Below are positions 54,771 to 63,514 of a stretch of DNA of 64,000 nucleotides, in pieces. This DNA is from Hymenobacter mucosus (lineage in GTDB: Bacteria; Bacteroidota; Bacteroidia; Cytophagales; Hymenobacteraceae): the NCBI RefSeq assembly GCF_900188255.1, contig NZ_FZNS01000001.1, positions 1 to 64,000 on the forward strand, in the 5' to 3' direction. Under the pieces are notes generated by a model. It was not told the origin of the DNA. It ran no database searches and saw only the letters and a program-made list of their open reading frames with translations. The translations under genes and the position numbers were made by a program. Every line of letters begins with the position of its first letter. The first letter of the stretch is position 1.

Positions 54771-55012
54771 CTAGGTAGAGGGTGTTAGGAAAGAAGATAC
54801 GTGCATATTGCCCGCTCTAAGCAGTGATAACCTTGCGTATAATGCTTGAGTTAGCAGCTCATTATCAGTGCGTTTAGGCCTTCGGGTACTATCGATAGAG
54901 CTAGACGCTGAGACGCGGTAGTAGCCAAAATAAATGCCGTTCTTTTTGCCTGAAAAACAAATCTTTCTGCCCTGGCAGATGTTATTTTCGCACATCCACA
55001 ATTCATCTTCTC

Positions 55013-55186
55013 ATGCGCAAAGACCTGTTTAACCTGGCCCCCGTGTTCGGATACTTCTTCCGCAAGAACGACCCGAACCGCCACACCAATTTTAACCTGC
55101 GCACCATGCACTTCATCAACAAGCTGAGCATGGCCATGTTCTTGGTGGGGTTCATTGTACTGCTGTACCGCTGGTTCCTTCGCTAA
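55013..55186 (+). CDS. small single-helix membrane protein (57 residues)
   Basis: The ATG at 55013 opens MRKDLFNLAPVFGYFFRKND, followed by PNRHTNFNLRTMHFINKLSM and one membrane helix AMFLVGFIVLLYRWF, ending LR and a TAA at 55184-55186. The basic, aromatic N-terminus and single C-terminal helix match a small conserved Bacteroidota family I recall as DUF6728. Likely an inner-membrane protein with its N-terminus in the cytoplasm. A near-consensus -7 box TATTTTCG lies at 54983-54990. Function unknown. Confidence 0.75.
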   Translation: MRKDLFNLAPVFGYFFRKNDPNRHTNFNLRTMHFINKLSMAMFLVGFIVLLYRWFLR

Positions 55187-55267
55187 CTTGTAGCGTTTTC
55201 TATAGAAGACCGTTGTGCTCCGCTGGGTAGCATGGCGGTCTTTCCTGTTATTAGCCCTCTGACTTGT

Positions 55268-55630
55268 ATGAACATCGAAGATTTCCGTGACTACTGCCTG
55301 TTGAAAGCAGGCGTAACCGAAGAAACTCCCTTTGGCCCCGATACGCTTGTGTTCAAAGTGGTAGGCAAAGTCTTCGCCCTCACTGATATCAATACCTTTG
55401 GCAGCGTTAATCTGAAGTGTGACCCCGAGCGGGCCGTGGAGCTACGCGAGCAGCACGACTACGTGCTTCCGGGCTTTCACATGAATAAAAAGCATTGGAA
55501 TACCATTCTAATGGGCACTGGCGTTCCGGCTCATCATTTTCGCGAGCTAATTGATCATTCTTACGACTTGGTACGCGCATCCCTGCCTAAAAAGCAGCGG
55601 GAACAACTAGCCGCTGCTGAGCAGGAGTAA
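55268..55630 (+). CDS. MmcQ/YjbR-family protein
   Basis: 120 residues from the ATG at 55268 (MNIEDFRDYCLLKAGVTEET). The whole-length pattern PFGPDTLVFKVVGKVFALTD, VNLKCDPERAVELREQHDYV, GFHMNKKHWNTILM and LIDHSYDLVRASLPKKQR is typical. The fold is a double-wing DNA-binding-like domain related to CyaY; the role is not established. Short gene unit ending in a strong terminator. Confidence 0.9.
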   Translation: MNIEDFRDYCLLKAGVTEETPFGPDTLVFKVVGKVFALTDINTFGSVNLKCDPERAVELREQHDYVLPGFHMNKKHWNTILMGTGVPAHHFRELIDHSYDLVRASLPKKQREQLAAAEQE

Positions 55631-55734
55631 ACTACGGGTTACTCGTGCCAAGGCCTGTAAGCTAACTTCCGCCACGGCTCAGAGATTCTCATAATAGCCA
55701 TCTGGATTTCTCGACTGCGCTATTCCGTACGAAT

Positions 55735-55770
55735 AAAAAGGCCCGTTGGAATACTCCAACGGGCCTTTTT
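55735..55770. terminator. bidirectional terminator between yjbR-like gene and leuS
   Basis: Perfect 16-base arms (AAAAAGGCCCGTTGGA, 55735-55750, and complement 55755-55770) with loop ATAC and T-tracts both ways. Confidence 0.9.
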
Positions 55771-55788
55771 TACTAAGAGTCTGCCAGA

Positions 55789-58566
55789 TTACACGACCAC
55801 GTTTACCATACGGCCGGGTACTACAATCACCTTCTTGGCTTCCTTGCCTTCAGCAAATCGGGCCAGGATATCCGTAGCGCGCACAGCGGCCTCAATTTCA
55901 GCGGCCGTGGCGGTAGCCGGGAACTGTAGCTGCTCCCGCACCTTGCCATTGATGGCTACGGGATAGTTCACCGTGTCTTCTACCAAGTATTCCTCCTTAA
56001 ACTCAGGGTAGGCAACGGAACTGATGCTACCGGCTTCGTGGCCTAGTTTCTGCCACAGCTCCTCCGCCAAGTGCGGGGCGTAGGGCGAGATAAGAACAAC
56101 GAGCGGCTCTAGAATAGCGCGGTTGTGCGTGTTCAGGGTCGTCAGCTCGTTCACCGTAATCATGAGGGCGCTGACGGTGGTATTGAACGAGAACTTCTCA
56201 ATGTCTTCCTCTACCTTCTTGATGGCCTTGTGCAAAGCCTTCAGTTCGGCGGGTTTAGGCGCTTCATCAGTTACGGCGAAGTCGCCATCCTGGGGGTGGT
56301 AGAGGCGCCAGAGCTTCTTGAGGAAGCCCGCTACGCCGCTCATGCCATTGGTATTCCATGGCTTGAATTGCTCCAGCGGCCCCAGGAACATCTCGTACAA
56401 ACGCAGCGCATCAGCCCCAAACTTCTCGATGAGCGTGTCGGGGTTCACTACGTTGTAGAGCGACTTTGACATTTTTTCCACTAACGTACCGCAAACGTAG
56501 GTGCCGTCATCCTCCAGAATGAACTCGGCCGTGGAATATTCTGCCCTCCACTTCTTAAAAGCCTCTAAGTTGAGTATGTCGTTGTCGACAATGTTAACAT
56601 CGACATGTAGCTCGGTCGTTTTGTATTCGTCCTTTTTGCCAGCACTTACAAAAGTATTGGTGCCCTGAATACGATAAATAAGATTTGAGCGGCCCAGGAT
56701 CATGCCCTGGTTAATGAGCTTCTGAAAGGGCTCATGCGCAGTTACCAAGCCGAGGTCCTTGAGGAAGAGGTGCCAGAAGCGGGAGTAGAGCAGGTGACCG
56801 GTGGCGTGCTCTGCGCCACCCAGGTACAGGTCTACATTTTGCCAGTACTGCTCGGGCTCCTGGCCTACGAAACGCTCCTGGTTTTCGGGGTCCATGTAGC
56901 GCAGGAAGTACCACGAAGAACCCGCCCAGCCGGGCATGGTGCTCAGTTCGTAATCATACTGGCCCTTGTACTTCCAGTCCTTGGCGCGGGCTAGGGGCGG
57001 CTCACCCGTTTCGGTGGGCTTGTACTCGTCAATTTCAGGTAGCACCAGTGGCAAGTCGGCCTCTGCTACACCGTAGGCTACGCCGTCCTTATAGTAAATC
57101 GGGATGGGCTCGCCCCAGTACCGCTGGCGGCCGAAGATGGCGTCGCGAATACGGAAGTTGACTTTGCCCTTACCGATACCCCGCTCTTCCAACTGCTGAA
57201 TGAGGATTTGGGTAGCTTCCTTATAGCCCAAGCCAGTAATAAGGCCGTGCAGGTAGCTGCCTTCCTTAGTGGGGTCAGCCTGCTCCTCAATCTGCTGCTG
57301 ATCAACAACCTGCACGATGGGCAGGTTGAAGTGCTTGGCAAATACGTAGTCGCGCTGGTCGCCGGAAGGTACGGCCATAACGGCGCCAGTACCGTAGCCC
57401 GCCAGGACGTAGTCAGCAATCCAGATTTGGATGGGTTCGTTGTTGAAAGGATTCAGGGCGTAAGCGCCCGTGAAAGCGCCCGACACCGTTTTGGTATCGG
57501 CCATCCGGTCGCGCTCTGAGCGGCGCTTGGTGGCGTCAATGTAGGCCTGTACGGCTTCCTGCTGCTCGGGCGTTGTCAGGGTTTTAACCAACTCATGCTC
57601 GGGAGCAAGCACGAGGAAGGTAGCCCCGTAGATGGTATCTACGCGGGTGGTATACACCTTGATTTGCGCCTGCTCGTGGCCTTGTACCGCAAAGGTCACC
57701 TCGGCGCCGATGCTCTTACCAATCCAGTTGCGCTGCATCTCCTTCACGGCCTCGGGCCAGTCAATGGTGTCGAGGCCTTGCAGGAGGCGGTCGGCGTAAG
57801 CCGTGATGCGTAGGTTCCACTGTGGCATCAACCGACGCTCCACGGGGAACCCTCCGCGCTCCGATACGCCGTCTTTCACTTCATCGTTGGAAAGCACCGT
57901 GCCCAAGCCAGCGCACCAGTTTACGTAGGTATCTGACTGATAAGCCAATCGGTAGGGGTGCACCGCTTGCAGCTTCTGCTTCTCACTCCACATCTGCCAC
58001 TGGCCCGCCGTGAAATCATGACGCTCTTCGTCGTCCCCGGCGGCGCGTATGCCCTGGCTGCCATTCTCGGCAAACTTATCAAGCAGGGTCTTTAGCGGCT
58101 CGGCACGGTCGGTATCGAGGTTGTACCAGCTATTGAACAGCTTCAGGAAGATCCACTGAGTCCACTTGTAGTAATTGGGGTCGGAGGTGCGTACCTCGCG
58201 GCTCCAATCGTAGCTGAATCCCAGGGAGTTAAGCTGACGAATGTAGGTATCAATGTTTTGCTCCGTTGTGATGGCTGGGTGCTGCCCCGTTTGAATGGCG
58301 TACTGCTCGGCAGGAAGACCAAAGGAGTCGAAGCCCATGGGGTGCAGCACGTTAAAGCCCTGCAGGCGCTTGTAGCGCGACACAATATCGGAGGCAATGT
58401 AGCCAAGCGGGTGGCCTACGTGCAACCCAGCCCCGGAGGGGTAGGGGAACATATCTAGCACATAGTACTTGGGCTTCTCAGAAGCGTTGTCAGCCTTGAA
58501 GGTATTATGCTCTTTCCAGTGGGCTTGCCACTTCTTTTCAATTTCCTGGGGACTATAGCCGGGCAT
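55789..58566 (-). CDS. leuS: leucyl-tRNA synthetase
   Basis: 925 residues. Class I synthetase: the HIGH motif is HVGHPLGYIASDI near residue 50 (preceded by FPYPSGAGL), the editing CP1 domain is at about residues 230-440 (FLVLAPEHELV; GTGAVMAVPSGDQRDYVFAK), and the KMSKS motif is VEKMSKSLYNVVNPD near residue 705. An inserted stretch with YRIQGTNTFVSAGKKDEY lies just before it, as in Bacteroidota enzymes. The C-terminal anticodon-binding part is complete. It charges tRNA-Leu in the cytoplasm. A near-consensus -7 box TAATTTCG lies at 58608-58601. Confidence 0.97.
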   Translation of the reverse strand: MPGYSPQEIEKKWQAHWKEHNTFKADNASEKPKYYVLDMFPYPSGAGLHVGHPLGYIASDIVSRYKRLQGFNVLHPMGFDSFGLPAEQYAIQTGQHPAITTEQNIDTYIRQLNSLGFSYDWSREVRTSDPNYYKWTQWIFLKLFNSWYNLDTDRAEPLKTLLDKFAENGSQGIRAAGDDEERHDFTAGQWQMWSEKQKLQAVHPYRLAYQSDTYVNWCAGLGTVLSNDEVKDGVSERGGFPVERRLMPQWNLRITAYADRLLQGLDTIDWPEAVKEMQRNWIGKSIGAEVTFAVQGHEQAQIKVYTTRVDTIYGATFLVLAPEHELVKTLTTPEQQEAVQAYIDATKRRSERDRMADTKTVSGAFTGAYALNPFNNEPIQIWIADYVLAGYGTGAVMAVPSGDQRDYVFAKHFNLPIVQVVDQQQIEEQADPTKEGSYLHGLITGLGYKEATQILIQQLEERGIGKGKVNFRIRDAIFGRQRYWGEPIPIYYKDGVAYGVAEADLPLVLPEIDEYKPTETGEPPLARAKDWKYKGQYDYELSTMPGWAGSSWYFLRYMDPENQERFVGQEPEQYWQNVDLYLGGAEHATGHLLYSRFWHLFLKDLGLVTAHEPFQKLINQGMILGRSNLIYRIQGTNTFVSAGKKDEYKTTELHVDVNIVDNDILNLEAFKKWRAEYSTAEFILEDDGTYVCGTLVEKMSKSLYNVVNPDTLIEKFGADALRLYEMFLGPLEQFKPWNTNGMSGVAGFLKKLWRLYHPQDGDFAVTDEAPKPAELKALHKAIKKVEEDIEKFSFNTTVSALMITVNELTTLNTHNRAILEPLVVLISPYAPHLAEELWQKLGHEAGSISSVAYPEFKEEYLVEDTVNYPVAINGKVREQLQFPATATAAEIEAAVRATDILARFAEGKEAKKVIVVPGRMVNVVV

Positions 58567-59103
58567 GGGCTTCCTATTAGGTGGTTACTTGCTGAACTGG
58601 CGAAATTAAGTGGAAATGCCGGGAAAGGATAATCATAGGCAAGATTAGGGTCCTAATGGGTAGGAGCATTCCGTGTTCTTGGCGAGGAGTTTTTTCCTGG
58701 GCGAATACCGGTTTTAGATAGTCAGGAGAGCACAACCACGAAACCCTACAAGCAAACATGCTACAGCCTAGGCTACCATGCACAGCCCCAGGCCGCTGCT
58801 ATTGGCCCCAACACTCGGATTGGTAGCGCATGGTGCGGCTCGGCCGTGCACTTACGATGCCCAGCTGGATATCCGCTCCGACGCCAGTGGGCGGAAGCCG
58901 CGAGCCTCAGCCACTTAAGCCACGCCGATCTTTTACCAACGGATGCTTATCATCAAGCAGCATAAATCAGGTAAACAAGCTATGCAAAAAGAAGAGACAG
59001 GGTACGCGCTACCACGCTTAGAAGACGGTGCTAAGCAGTAGCGTTAACGTTGAGCTAGCTCCACCGTACGCATATAGTGAGTCTACCATGACAACAGCTC
59101 ATT
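58567..59103. other. 540-base divergent gap, nothing clear beyond promoters
   Basis: No convincing gene or RNA is seen. It holds a likely leuS -7 box on the minus strand (58608-58601) and must hold the promoter of the DUF389 gene, which I could not place. An ATG at 59088 is out of frame with that gene. Confidence 0.45.
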
Positions 59104-60552
59104 TTGAACTATCTCTCCGTTGTATTCCGGTTTCTGCGCCAGCGCTTCGACTTGCTTGATGACACCGCCGATCCGGCCGTGATTGAGGAAAGCGTAAAAT
59201 CTAACACCTCCTTTCGGGGTACTAATTTATGGGTGCTCATCTTCGCCATTCTTATCGCCTCCGTGGGGCTGAATGTTAATTCCACAGCCGTCATCATCGG
59301 CGCCATGCTGATTTCACCCCTGATGGGCCCACTGGTGACCATGGGCTATAGCGCGGCCACGAATAACCCAGACTTGCTGCGACAAGCTTTGCGCAACTTA
59401 GCGCTGGCCATTGGTATCAGCCTGCTTACGTCCACCGTGTATTTCATGCTCACGCCCTTACGGGAGGCCCAGTCGGAACTGTTAGCGCGTACGGAGCCCA
59501 CTATCTGGGACGTGCTGATAGCCTTATTTGGGGGGCTGGCTGGTGCCGTAGGGCTTACGCGCCGCGAGAAAAGCAATGTCATCCCCGGCGTGGCCATTGC
59601 CACTGCCCTTATGCCACCCTTGTGTACCGTCGGCTATGGTCTTGCCTCCGGGCAGTGGCACTATGCTCTGGGAGCGTTCTACCTGTTCGCAATCAACTGC
59701 GTATTCATCACGCTGGCTTCTTTCCTGGTAATGCGCTTTCTGCGTCTGCCCGCGCATGAGTTTCAGGATGAGAAGCATGCCAAGCGCGTACGCCGCCTGA
59801 TGCTAGCGGCGGCCGTGGTAGTAGCAGGACCCAGCGTGTGGTTGGGTTACCGCATCGTGCAACGCTCCGTGTATGAGCACGCGGCTGAAGATTTTGTGAG
59901 AAAGGAGTTGGATTTTCCTGGCACCTACGTAGTTACCCGCCAGATTGACGCCCGAAAGCGACGCATCAATGTGTTGTTATTAGGGCCTACCATTGATGCG
60001 GCTCGCTTGGGTGCCGCCCGCCGTCAATTAATTGAATATCATTTGCTGCCTACCCAGCTTATTGTACGCCAGGGCTTACAGGCCTACGACTCGTTGGATG
60101 CAAAAGCCTTGAGCCAAAACTCAGCCGAGGATGTACGTGCCCGCCAGAACAAGTTGCCGGCCCGGCCCGAAGCGGAGCTAACGCAACTTCACCAGCTAGT
60201 GGCAGCCTCCCGCTCGTCGTTGCCGGCCCCTGGTGACTTGCTACGCGAGGTGCAGGTAGAACATCCCACGGTGCGCCGTTTGGCTCTAGCTCAACTGGTG
60301 CGTCCGGCCGTGTTACGCGACTCTCTTCCGGCGGACACTGTGCTACTAGCCAGCGTTGAAACCCAGGCCGATGTGCCAGAGCCAGAGCAACACCGGCTAG
60401 TGCAGTGGCTGCAAGCCCGTACCAACTATCAACGGGTGCAATTGGTGGTAGCAGCCGTGCCCTCCTCAGCAGTTGCCTTAGATTCCGTACCTCCGACTCC
60501 CGCCAACCCTCCGCGCAGAGCTACCCGATTAGACCAGAAGCGGGGGCGTTAA
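59104..60552 (+). CDS. DUF389 membrane protein
   Basis: 482 residues. Five to seven membrane helices fill residues 35-265, with the DUF389 hallmarks LIASVGLNVNSTAVIIGAML, ISPLMGPLVTMGYSAATNNP and NVIPGVAIATALMPPLCTVG. The C-terminal half is a soluble domain ending in a basic tail. The family is widespread and of unknown function (TIGR00341-like). Its start is TTG at 59104: a stop lies just upstream in frame and no ATG is available. Its 3' end overlaps the convergent CrtA-like gene by 24 bases. Confidence 0.85.
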   Translation: MNYLSVVFRFLRQRFDLLDDTADPAVIEESVKSNTSFRGTNLWVLIFAILIASVGLNVNSTAVIIGAMLISPLMGPLVTMGYSAATNNPDLLRQALRNLALAIGISLLTSTVYFMLTPLREAQSELLARTEPTIWDVLIALFGGLAGAVGLTRREKSNVIPGVAIATALMPPLCTVGYGLASGQWHYALGAFYLFAINCVFITLASFLVMRFLRLPAHEFQDEKHAKRVRRLMLAAAVVVAGPSVWLGYRIVQRSVYEHAAEDFVRKELDFPGTYVVTRQIDARKRRINVLLLGPTIDAARLGAARRQLIEYHLLPTQLIVRQGLQAYDSLDAKALSQNSAEDVRARQNKLPARPEAELTQLHQLVAASRSSLPAPGDLLREVQVEHPTVRRLALAQLVRPAVLRDSLPADTVLLASVETQADVPEPEQHRLVQWLQARTNYQRVQLVVAAVPSSAVALDSVPPTPANPPRRATRLDQKRGR

Positions 60553-61236
60553 GTTAGAAATGGGGTCTTGGCCGTCCCAAGTGCCTTCCGTGCGTAGCAC
60601 CTGAAATCGGGCAAACAGCTCTTCCCCGTACCACTTCTCCTGGCGAGTTAGCCTGATAACTTCTTTGTGCTTTTCACTGCGGTAGGCGTAGTCCTGCATG
60701 GCCTGGGCCGATTCCCAGAGGCTGAACGTGGCCTGGCGCACTACTGGCAATTCGCCGAGCCCAATGGCGGCCCGCACGCCGGGTGCCTGGGCTACGGTGG
60801 CGCTGGTAGGAGCCACATAACGCCAAAAGCGGGGTGTTTTCTGCCAGCGGATAGAAGCGCGGGTGAGTACGGCCACGGGGCCGCCGGGTGCTACGTCCGT
60901 CGGGTAGTCGAAGGGATTGACTCCGCTCCAAAGCCCGTGAGACTTCAGGGGGGCTAGCTCAGCCGTCCAGATTTCGGTGGTGCGCTGCCGGTACTCCCGC
61001 CACAGCGGATGCTCGGCAAAGAATGTTGCGGCGGCAGCGGCTGATTCCCACACGGCCATAAACCCATAGCGGTGCAAGTTAGGCAGGGCCCCAAACCCGC
61101 CGGCGCCGCTGCCCAGCAACTTCTGAAACGACAGGCCGGCTACCCGTTGCAGGGGCCGTTGGGCAGTGCCCATCTGCGCAAATGCCCACCGCTTTTGGTC
61201 GGGCTGCAGGGTGAGGATGGAAAGTGTAGTGAGCAA
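60529..61236 (-). CDS. CrtA-like spheroidene monooxygenase family protein
   Basis: 235 residues, start TTG at 61236. The pattern KRWAFAQMGTAQRPLQ, FQKLLGSGAGGFGALPNLHR, YGFMAVWESAAAAATFFAEH, VAVLTRASIRWQKTPRFWRY and SLWESAQAMQDYAYRSEKHK matches the CrtA family of carotenoid ketolase-like haem proteins. In purple bacteria CrtA oxidises spheroidene at C2. Pigmented Cytophagia make other carotenoids, so the substrate here is unknown. No other carotenoid gene is in view. Confidence 0.8.
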   Translation of the reverse strand: MLTTLSILTLQPDQKRWAFAQMGTAQRPLQRVAGLSFQKLLGSGAGGFGALPNLHRYGFMAVWESAAAAATFFAEHPLWREYRQRTTEIWTAELAPLKSHGLWSGVNPFDYPTDVAPGGPVAVLTRASIRWQKTPRFWRYVAPTSATVAQAPGVRAAIGLGELPVVRQATFSLWESAQAMQDYAYRSEKHKEVIRLTRQEKWYGEELFARFQVLRTEGTWDGQDPISNLTPPLLV

Positions 61237-61331
61237 GGAAAGGCAGAGTAGGTACGGCAGACAGTTCGGTATGGGCTGCCAGCGAAATGCCTGGGCAGGA
61301 GGGCCAAAAGCGGGGTGGTACGCGAAACAAC

Positions 61332-61360
61332 AAAAAAGGACCGGAAAAGCTTCCGGTCCT
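61332..61360 (-). terminator. terminator of the PNPOx-like gene
   Basis: Arms AGGACCGGAA (61337-61346) and TTCCGGTCCT (61351-61360) with loop AAGC, and a T-tract on the minus strand. It ends 30 bases after the 61390 stop. Confidence 0.8.
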
Positions 61361-61389
61361 CTTCAAACTACTAGGGCTAACGTTAAAGC

Positions 61390-61899
61390 CTAGAGTGGGT
61401 TCACCTTGGTGTGTTCGTCGCCGGTGGGCTGGTACCGCTCGCCGGTAGCCACCGCTTTCACGTAGCCAAAGGCGCGTACAAGCACGTTGCTCGGCTGGTC
61501 CCAGTACTCACCCCGGTCAATGCTGATTTTTAGCAGGGCGATGTTGGGGTCCTCTGGGCCCTTGGGGAACCAGGCGCGCAAGCCTTCCGTCCACAGTTCT
61601 TTTACTTTCTGCTGATCGGTAAGTACCGTGGCAGTACCCGAAATTGAAACGTAGAGGTTGTCGTCGGGCTTGGAATAGCCCAGGTTTACGTGCTGGTCTT
61701 TGCGGACCTCGTAAATCTTGGCCGAATCTTTCTCAGTGAAAAACCATAGCGTACCATCTTCATCGGGCTTCTGGGTGTACATCGGCCGGCTATGAAGACC
61801 ACCTTCCGCATCGGCAGAGGTCAGCATGGCAATCTTAATATCTTTAATTCTGTCAATCAGCTTGGTCACATCGTGACTTTCGGCAACTTGCTCAGCCAT
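61390..61899 (-). CDS. pyridoxamine 5'-phosphate oxidase-like flavin-binding protein (general stress protein 26 type)
   Basis: 169 residues from the ATG at 61899 (MAEQVAESHDVTKLIDRIKD); the open frame continues upstream to 62043 but that part is unlike protein. The split-barrel FMN-binding pattern is IKIAMLTSADAEGGLHSRPM, DGTLWFFTEKDSAKIYEVRK, HVNLGYSKPDDNLYVSISGT and WTEGLRAWFPKGPEDPNIAL. This is the stress protein 26 type, not the true PdxH. It probably binds FMN or F420-like cofactors; reaction unknown. Divergent from acpH-like. Confidence 0.87.
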   Translation of the reverse strand: MAEQVAESHDVTKLIDRIKDIKIAMLTSADAEGGLHSRPMYTQKPDEDGTLWFFTEKDSAKIYEVRKDQHVNLGYSKPDDNLYVSISGTATVLTDQQKVKELWTEGLRAWFPKGPEDPNIALLKISIDRGEYWDQPSNVLVRAFGYVKAVATGERYQPTGDEHTKVNPL

Positions 61900-61996
61900 T
61901 ATCTTCGGGTTTTGGTGGTGTAAGGATCGTAGCACAGGATACGATAGGGACGCTTGAAGGTTCAGCTGCCCGATTTTGCCGTACTTCCCCTTACTC

Positions 61997-62620
61997 ATGA
62001 ATTTCCTTGCGCACTTACTCCTTTCTGGCACGCCTACTGCCACGCCCCAGTATGCCGATATTGTTGTCGGTAATTTTGCGGCCGAGGCCGTGCGCGGCCG
62101 CGCGGGCTTACTGGCCTACCCCCACGCGGTGCAACAAGGCATCCGCCTACACCGCTTCATCGACTCCTTTACCGACACGCATCCCGTGGTGCGCCGTACT
62201 ACCGCCCGCCTACGTCAGGCGGGGCTAGGCAAGTGGGCCGGGGTAGTGTCCGATGTGGGCTACGACCACCTGCTCGCCCGCAACTTTGCTGATTTCCATG
62301 TAGCTGCCGAGCCGCTACCCGCCTTTGCCCAGCGCCTGTACGCCCTTCTGCACCGCCGCCGCCAGGAGTTGCCTCCGCCGTTGCAACAGGTGCTGTACTA
62401 CATGCGTCGTGACGATTGGCTTACCAACTATGCCCAGCCGGCGGGCCTGGAAAGGGCCTTGCTAGGCCTGAGCCGCCGCGTGCCTGCCGCCGCCGTACTC
62501 ACGACGGGAGCCGCCGCCTTCCTGGCCGAGCTGCCCGCGTACCAAGCCGATTTCCGCGAGTTCTGGCCGGAGCTACGAGCTGCGGTGGAGGCGGAAGAAT
62601 GGCGTGGGAACACGGCCTAG
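61997..62620 (+). CDS. acyl carrier protein phosphodiesterase-like (AcpH/DUF479)
   Basis: 207 residues from the ATG at 61997 (MNFLAHLLLSGTPTATPQYA). Family marks are DIVVGNFAAEAVRGRAG, HAVQQGIRLHRFIDSFTDTH, and VVSDVGYDHLLARNFADF, which carry the His and Asp residues of an HD-like metal site. AcpH removes 4'-phosphopantetheine from holo-ACP. A 97-base divergent gap separates it from the PNPOx-like gene. A short reading in other frames is a shadow. Confidence 0.87.
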   Translation: MNFLAHLLLSGTPTATPQYADIVVGNFAAEAVRGRAGLLAYPHAVQQGIRLHRFIDSFTDTHPVVRRTTARLRQAGLGKWAGVVSDVGYDHLLARNFADFHVAAEPLPAFAQRLYALLHRRRQELPPPLQQVLYYMRRDDWLTNYAQPAGLERALLGLSRRVPAAAVLTTGAAAFLAELPAYQADFREFWPELRAAVEAEEWRGNTA

Positions 62621-62656
62621 CAACGCACGCTCAACGCGTACGAGCAGCACGACTCG

Positions 62657-63391
62657 CTAAGGCTGATCTGTTACTTTTTCCAGCACGAAGGAGATGATGG
62701 TTCCGTCATAAAACCGATACTTCATTTCGGTAAAACCGTATTGGGGGTGGAAGTAAAAGTCTAGGTAGCTGGTGCCGAGTTTACTGTGTCTGCCCACTGC
62801 ATGCACCAGCCAGCAGTCAGCCAGGGTTAGGTTGCCATACTGCCGGGGTACTTGCTTTTCTACCTCGTAGTGGCTCTTTACTGTTCCCTTGAAGGCTCCC
62901 CAGCCGGTCATAATCACGGTCATGCTGTTCCAGTTGCCCCCCACTTGCAACGAGGGGATCTTAATCTGGGGGAAAGGGGCTACCTCCGAATGCTCGTACT
63001 GGTTGTTTCGGATAGGATGAATCAGAATTTCCTTTCTATTCTCAATGGCCCCGGTAACTATCGACCTAGACCAGGTATACACCTCCGGCTTTTCCTTGGG
63101 CTTCGATTTAGGATTAGGGTAGGCCAGGAAAGTCAGCGAATCCTGCGGGGTATAATGGAACTGAAGCGAGAAGGCGGTTTGCTTGCTTGGTTGGCCAATC
63201 CAGGGTGTGCCACTGGGCGTTAAGGTGATGCTTTCTCTGGATAGCGTGTCGCCGGCCGGGCTGACAAACAGCGCCCGATAGTGGTAGTGGCGGCCGGCTT
63301 TAAAAATAACAAGGCTGTCGGTTGAGAGTGGTTGCTGCTGAAAAAGAGGCAAGCTGACCAGGCCTATTAAGGCGGCGAGAGATAAGGACAT
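62657..63391 (-). CDS. secreted hypothetical protein
   Basis: 244 residues. Signal peptide MSLSLAALIGLVSLPLFQQQ, then a beta-rich chain: LVIFKAGRHYHYRALFVSPA, TAFSLQFHYTPQDSLTFLAY, GNWNSMTVIMTGWGAFKGTV and FHPQYGFTEMKYRFYDGTII. Periplasmic or outer-membrane associated. No domain recognised. It is convergent with the AcpH-like gene. It is followed upstream by a strong terminator that belongs to the next gene. Confidence 0.65.
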   Translation of the reverse strand: MSLSLAALIGLVSLPLFQQQPLSTDSLVIFKAGRHYHYRALFVSPAGDTLSRESITLTPSGTPWIGQPSKQTAFSLQFHYTPQDSLTFLAYPNPKSKPKEKPEVYTWSRSIVTGAIENRKEILIHPIRNNQYEHSEVAPFPQIKIPSLQVGGNWNSMTVIMTGWGAFKGTVKSHYEVEKQVPRQYGNLTLADCWLVHAVGRHSKLGTSYLDFYFHPQYGFTEMKYRFYDGTIISFVLEKVTDQP

Positions 63392-63462
63392 TCACCAAAG
63401 GATAAGGGATAGAAGCGGCGGCAAGTATACCATAAGATGCTGCCGTAAGAAGTCCGCAAACT

Positions 63463-63490
63463 AAAAACGGGGCCCAGAGGCCCCGTTTTT
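63463..63490. terminator. terminator of the slyD-like gene
   Basis: Perfect 12-base arms (AAAAACGGGGCC, 63463-63474, and complement 63479-63490) with loop CAGA, T-tracts both ways. It ends 25 bases after the stop of the 63515 gene. Confidence 0.88.
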
Positions 63491-63514
63491 ACTGCTACCT
63501 AGTGTAGGGAAAGC

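Noticed and set aside
59088..59103. ATG as alternative start of the DUF389 gene
   Set aside because: Out of frame with the coding sequence; the in-frame option is TTG at 59104.
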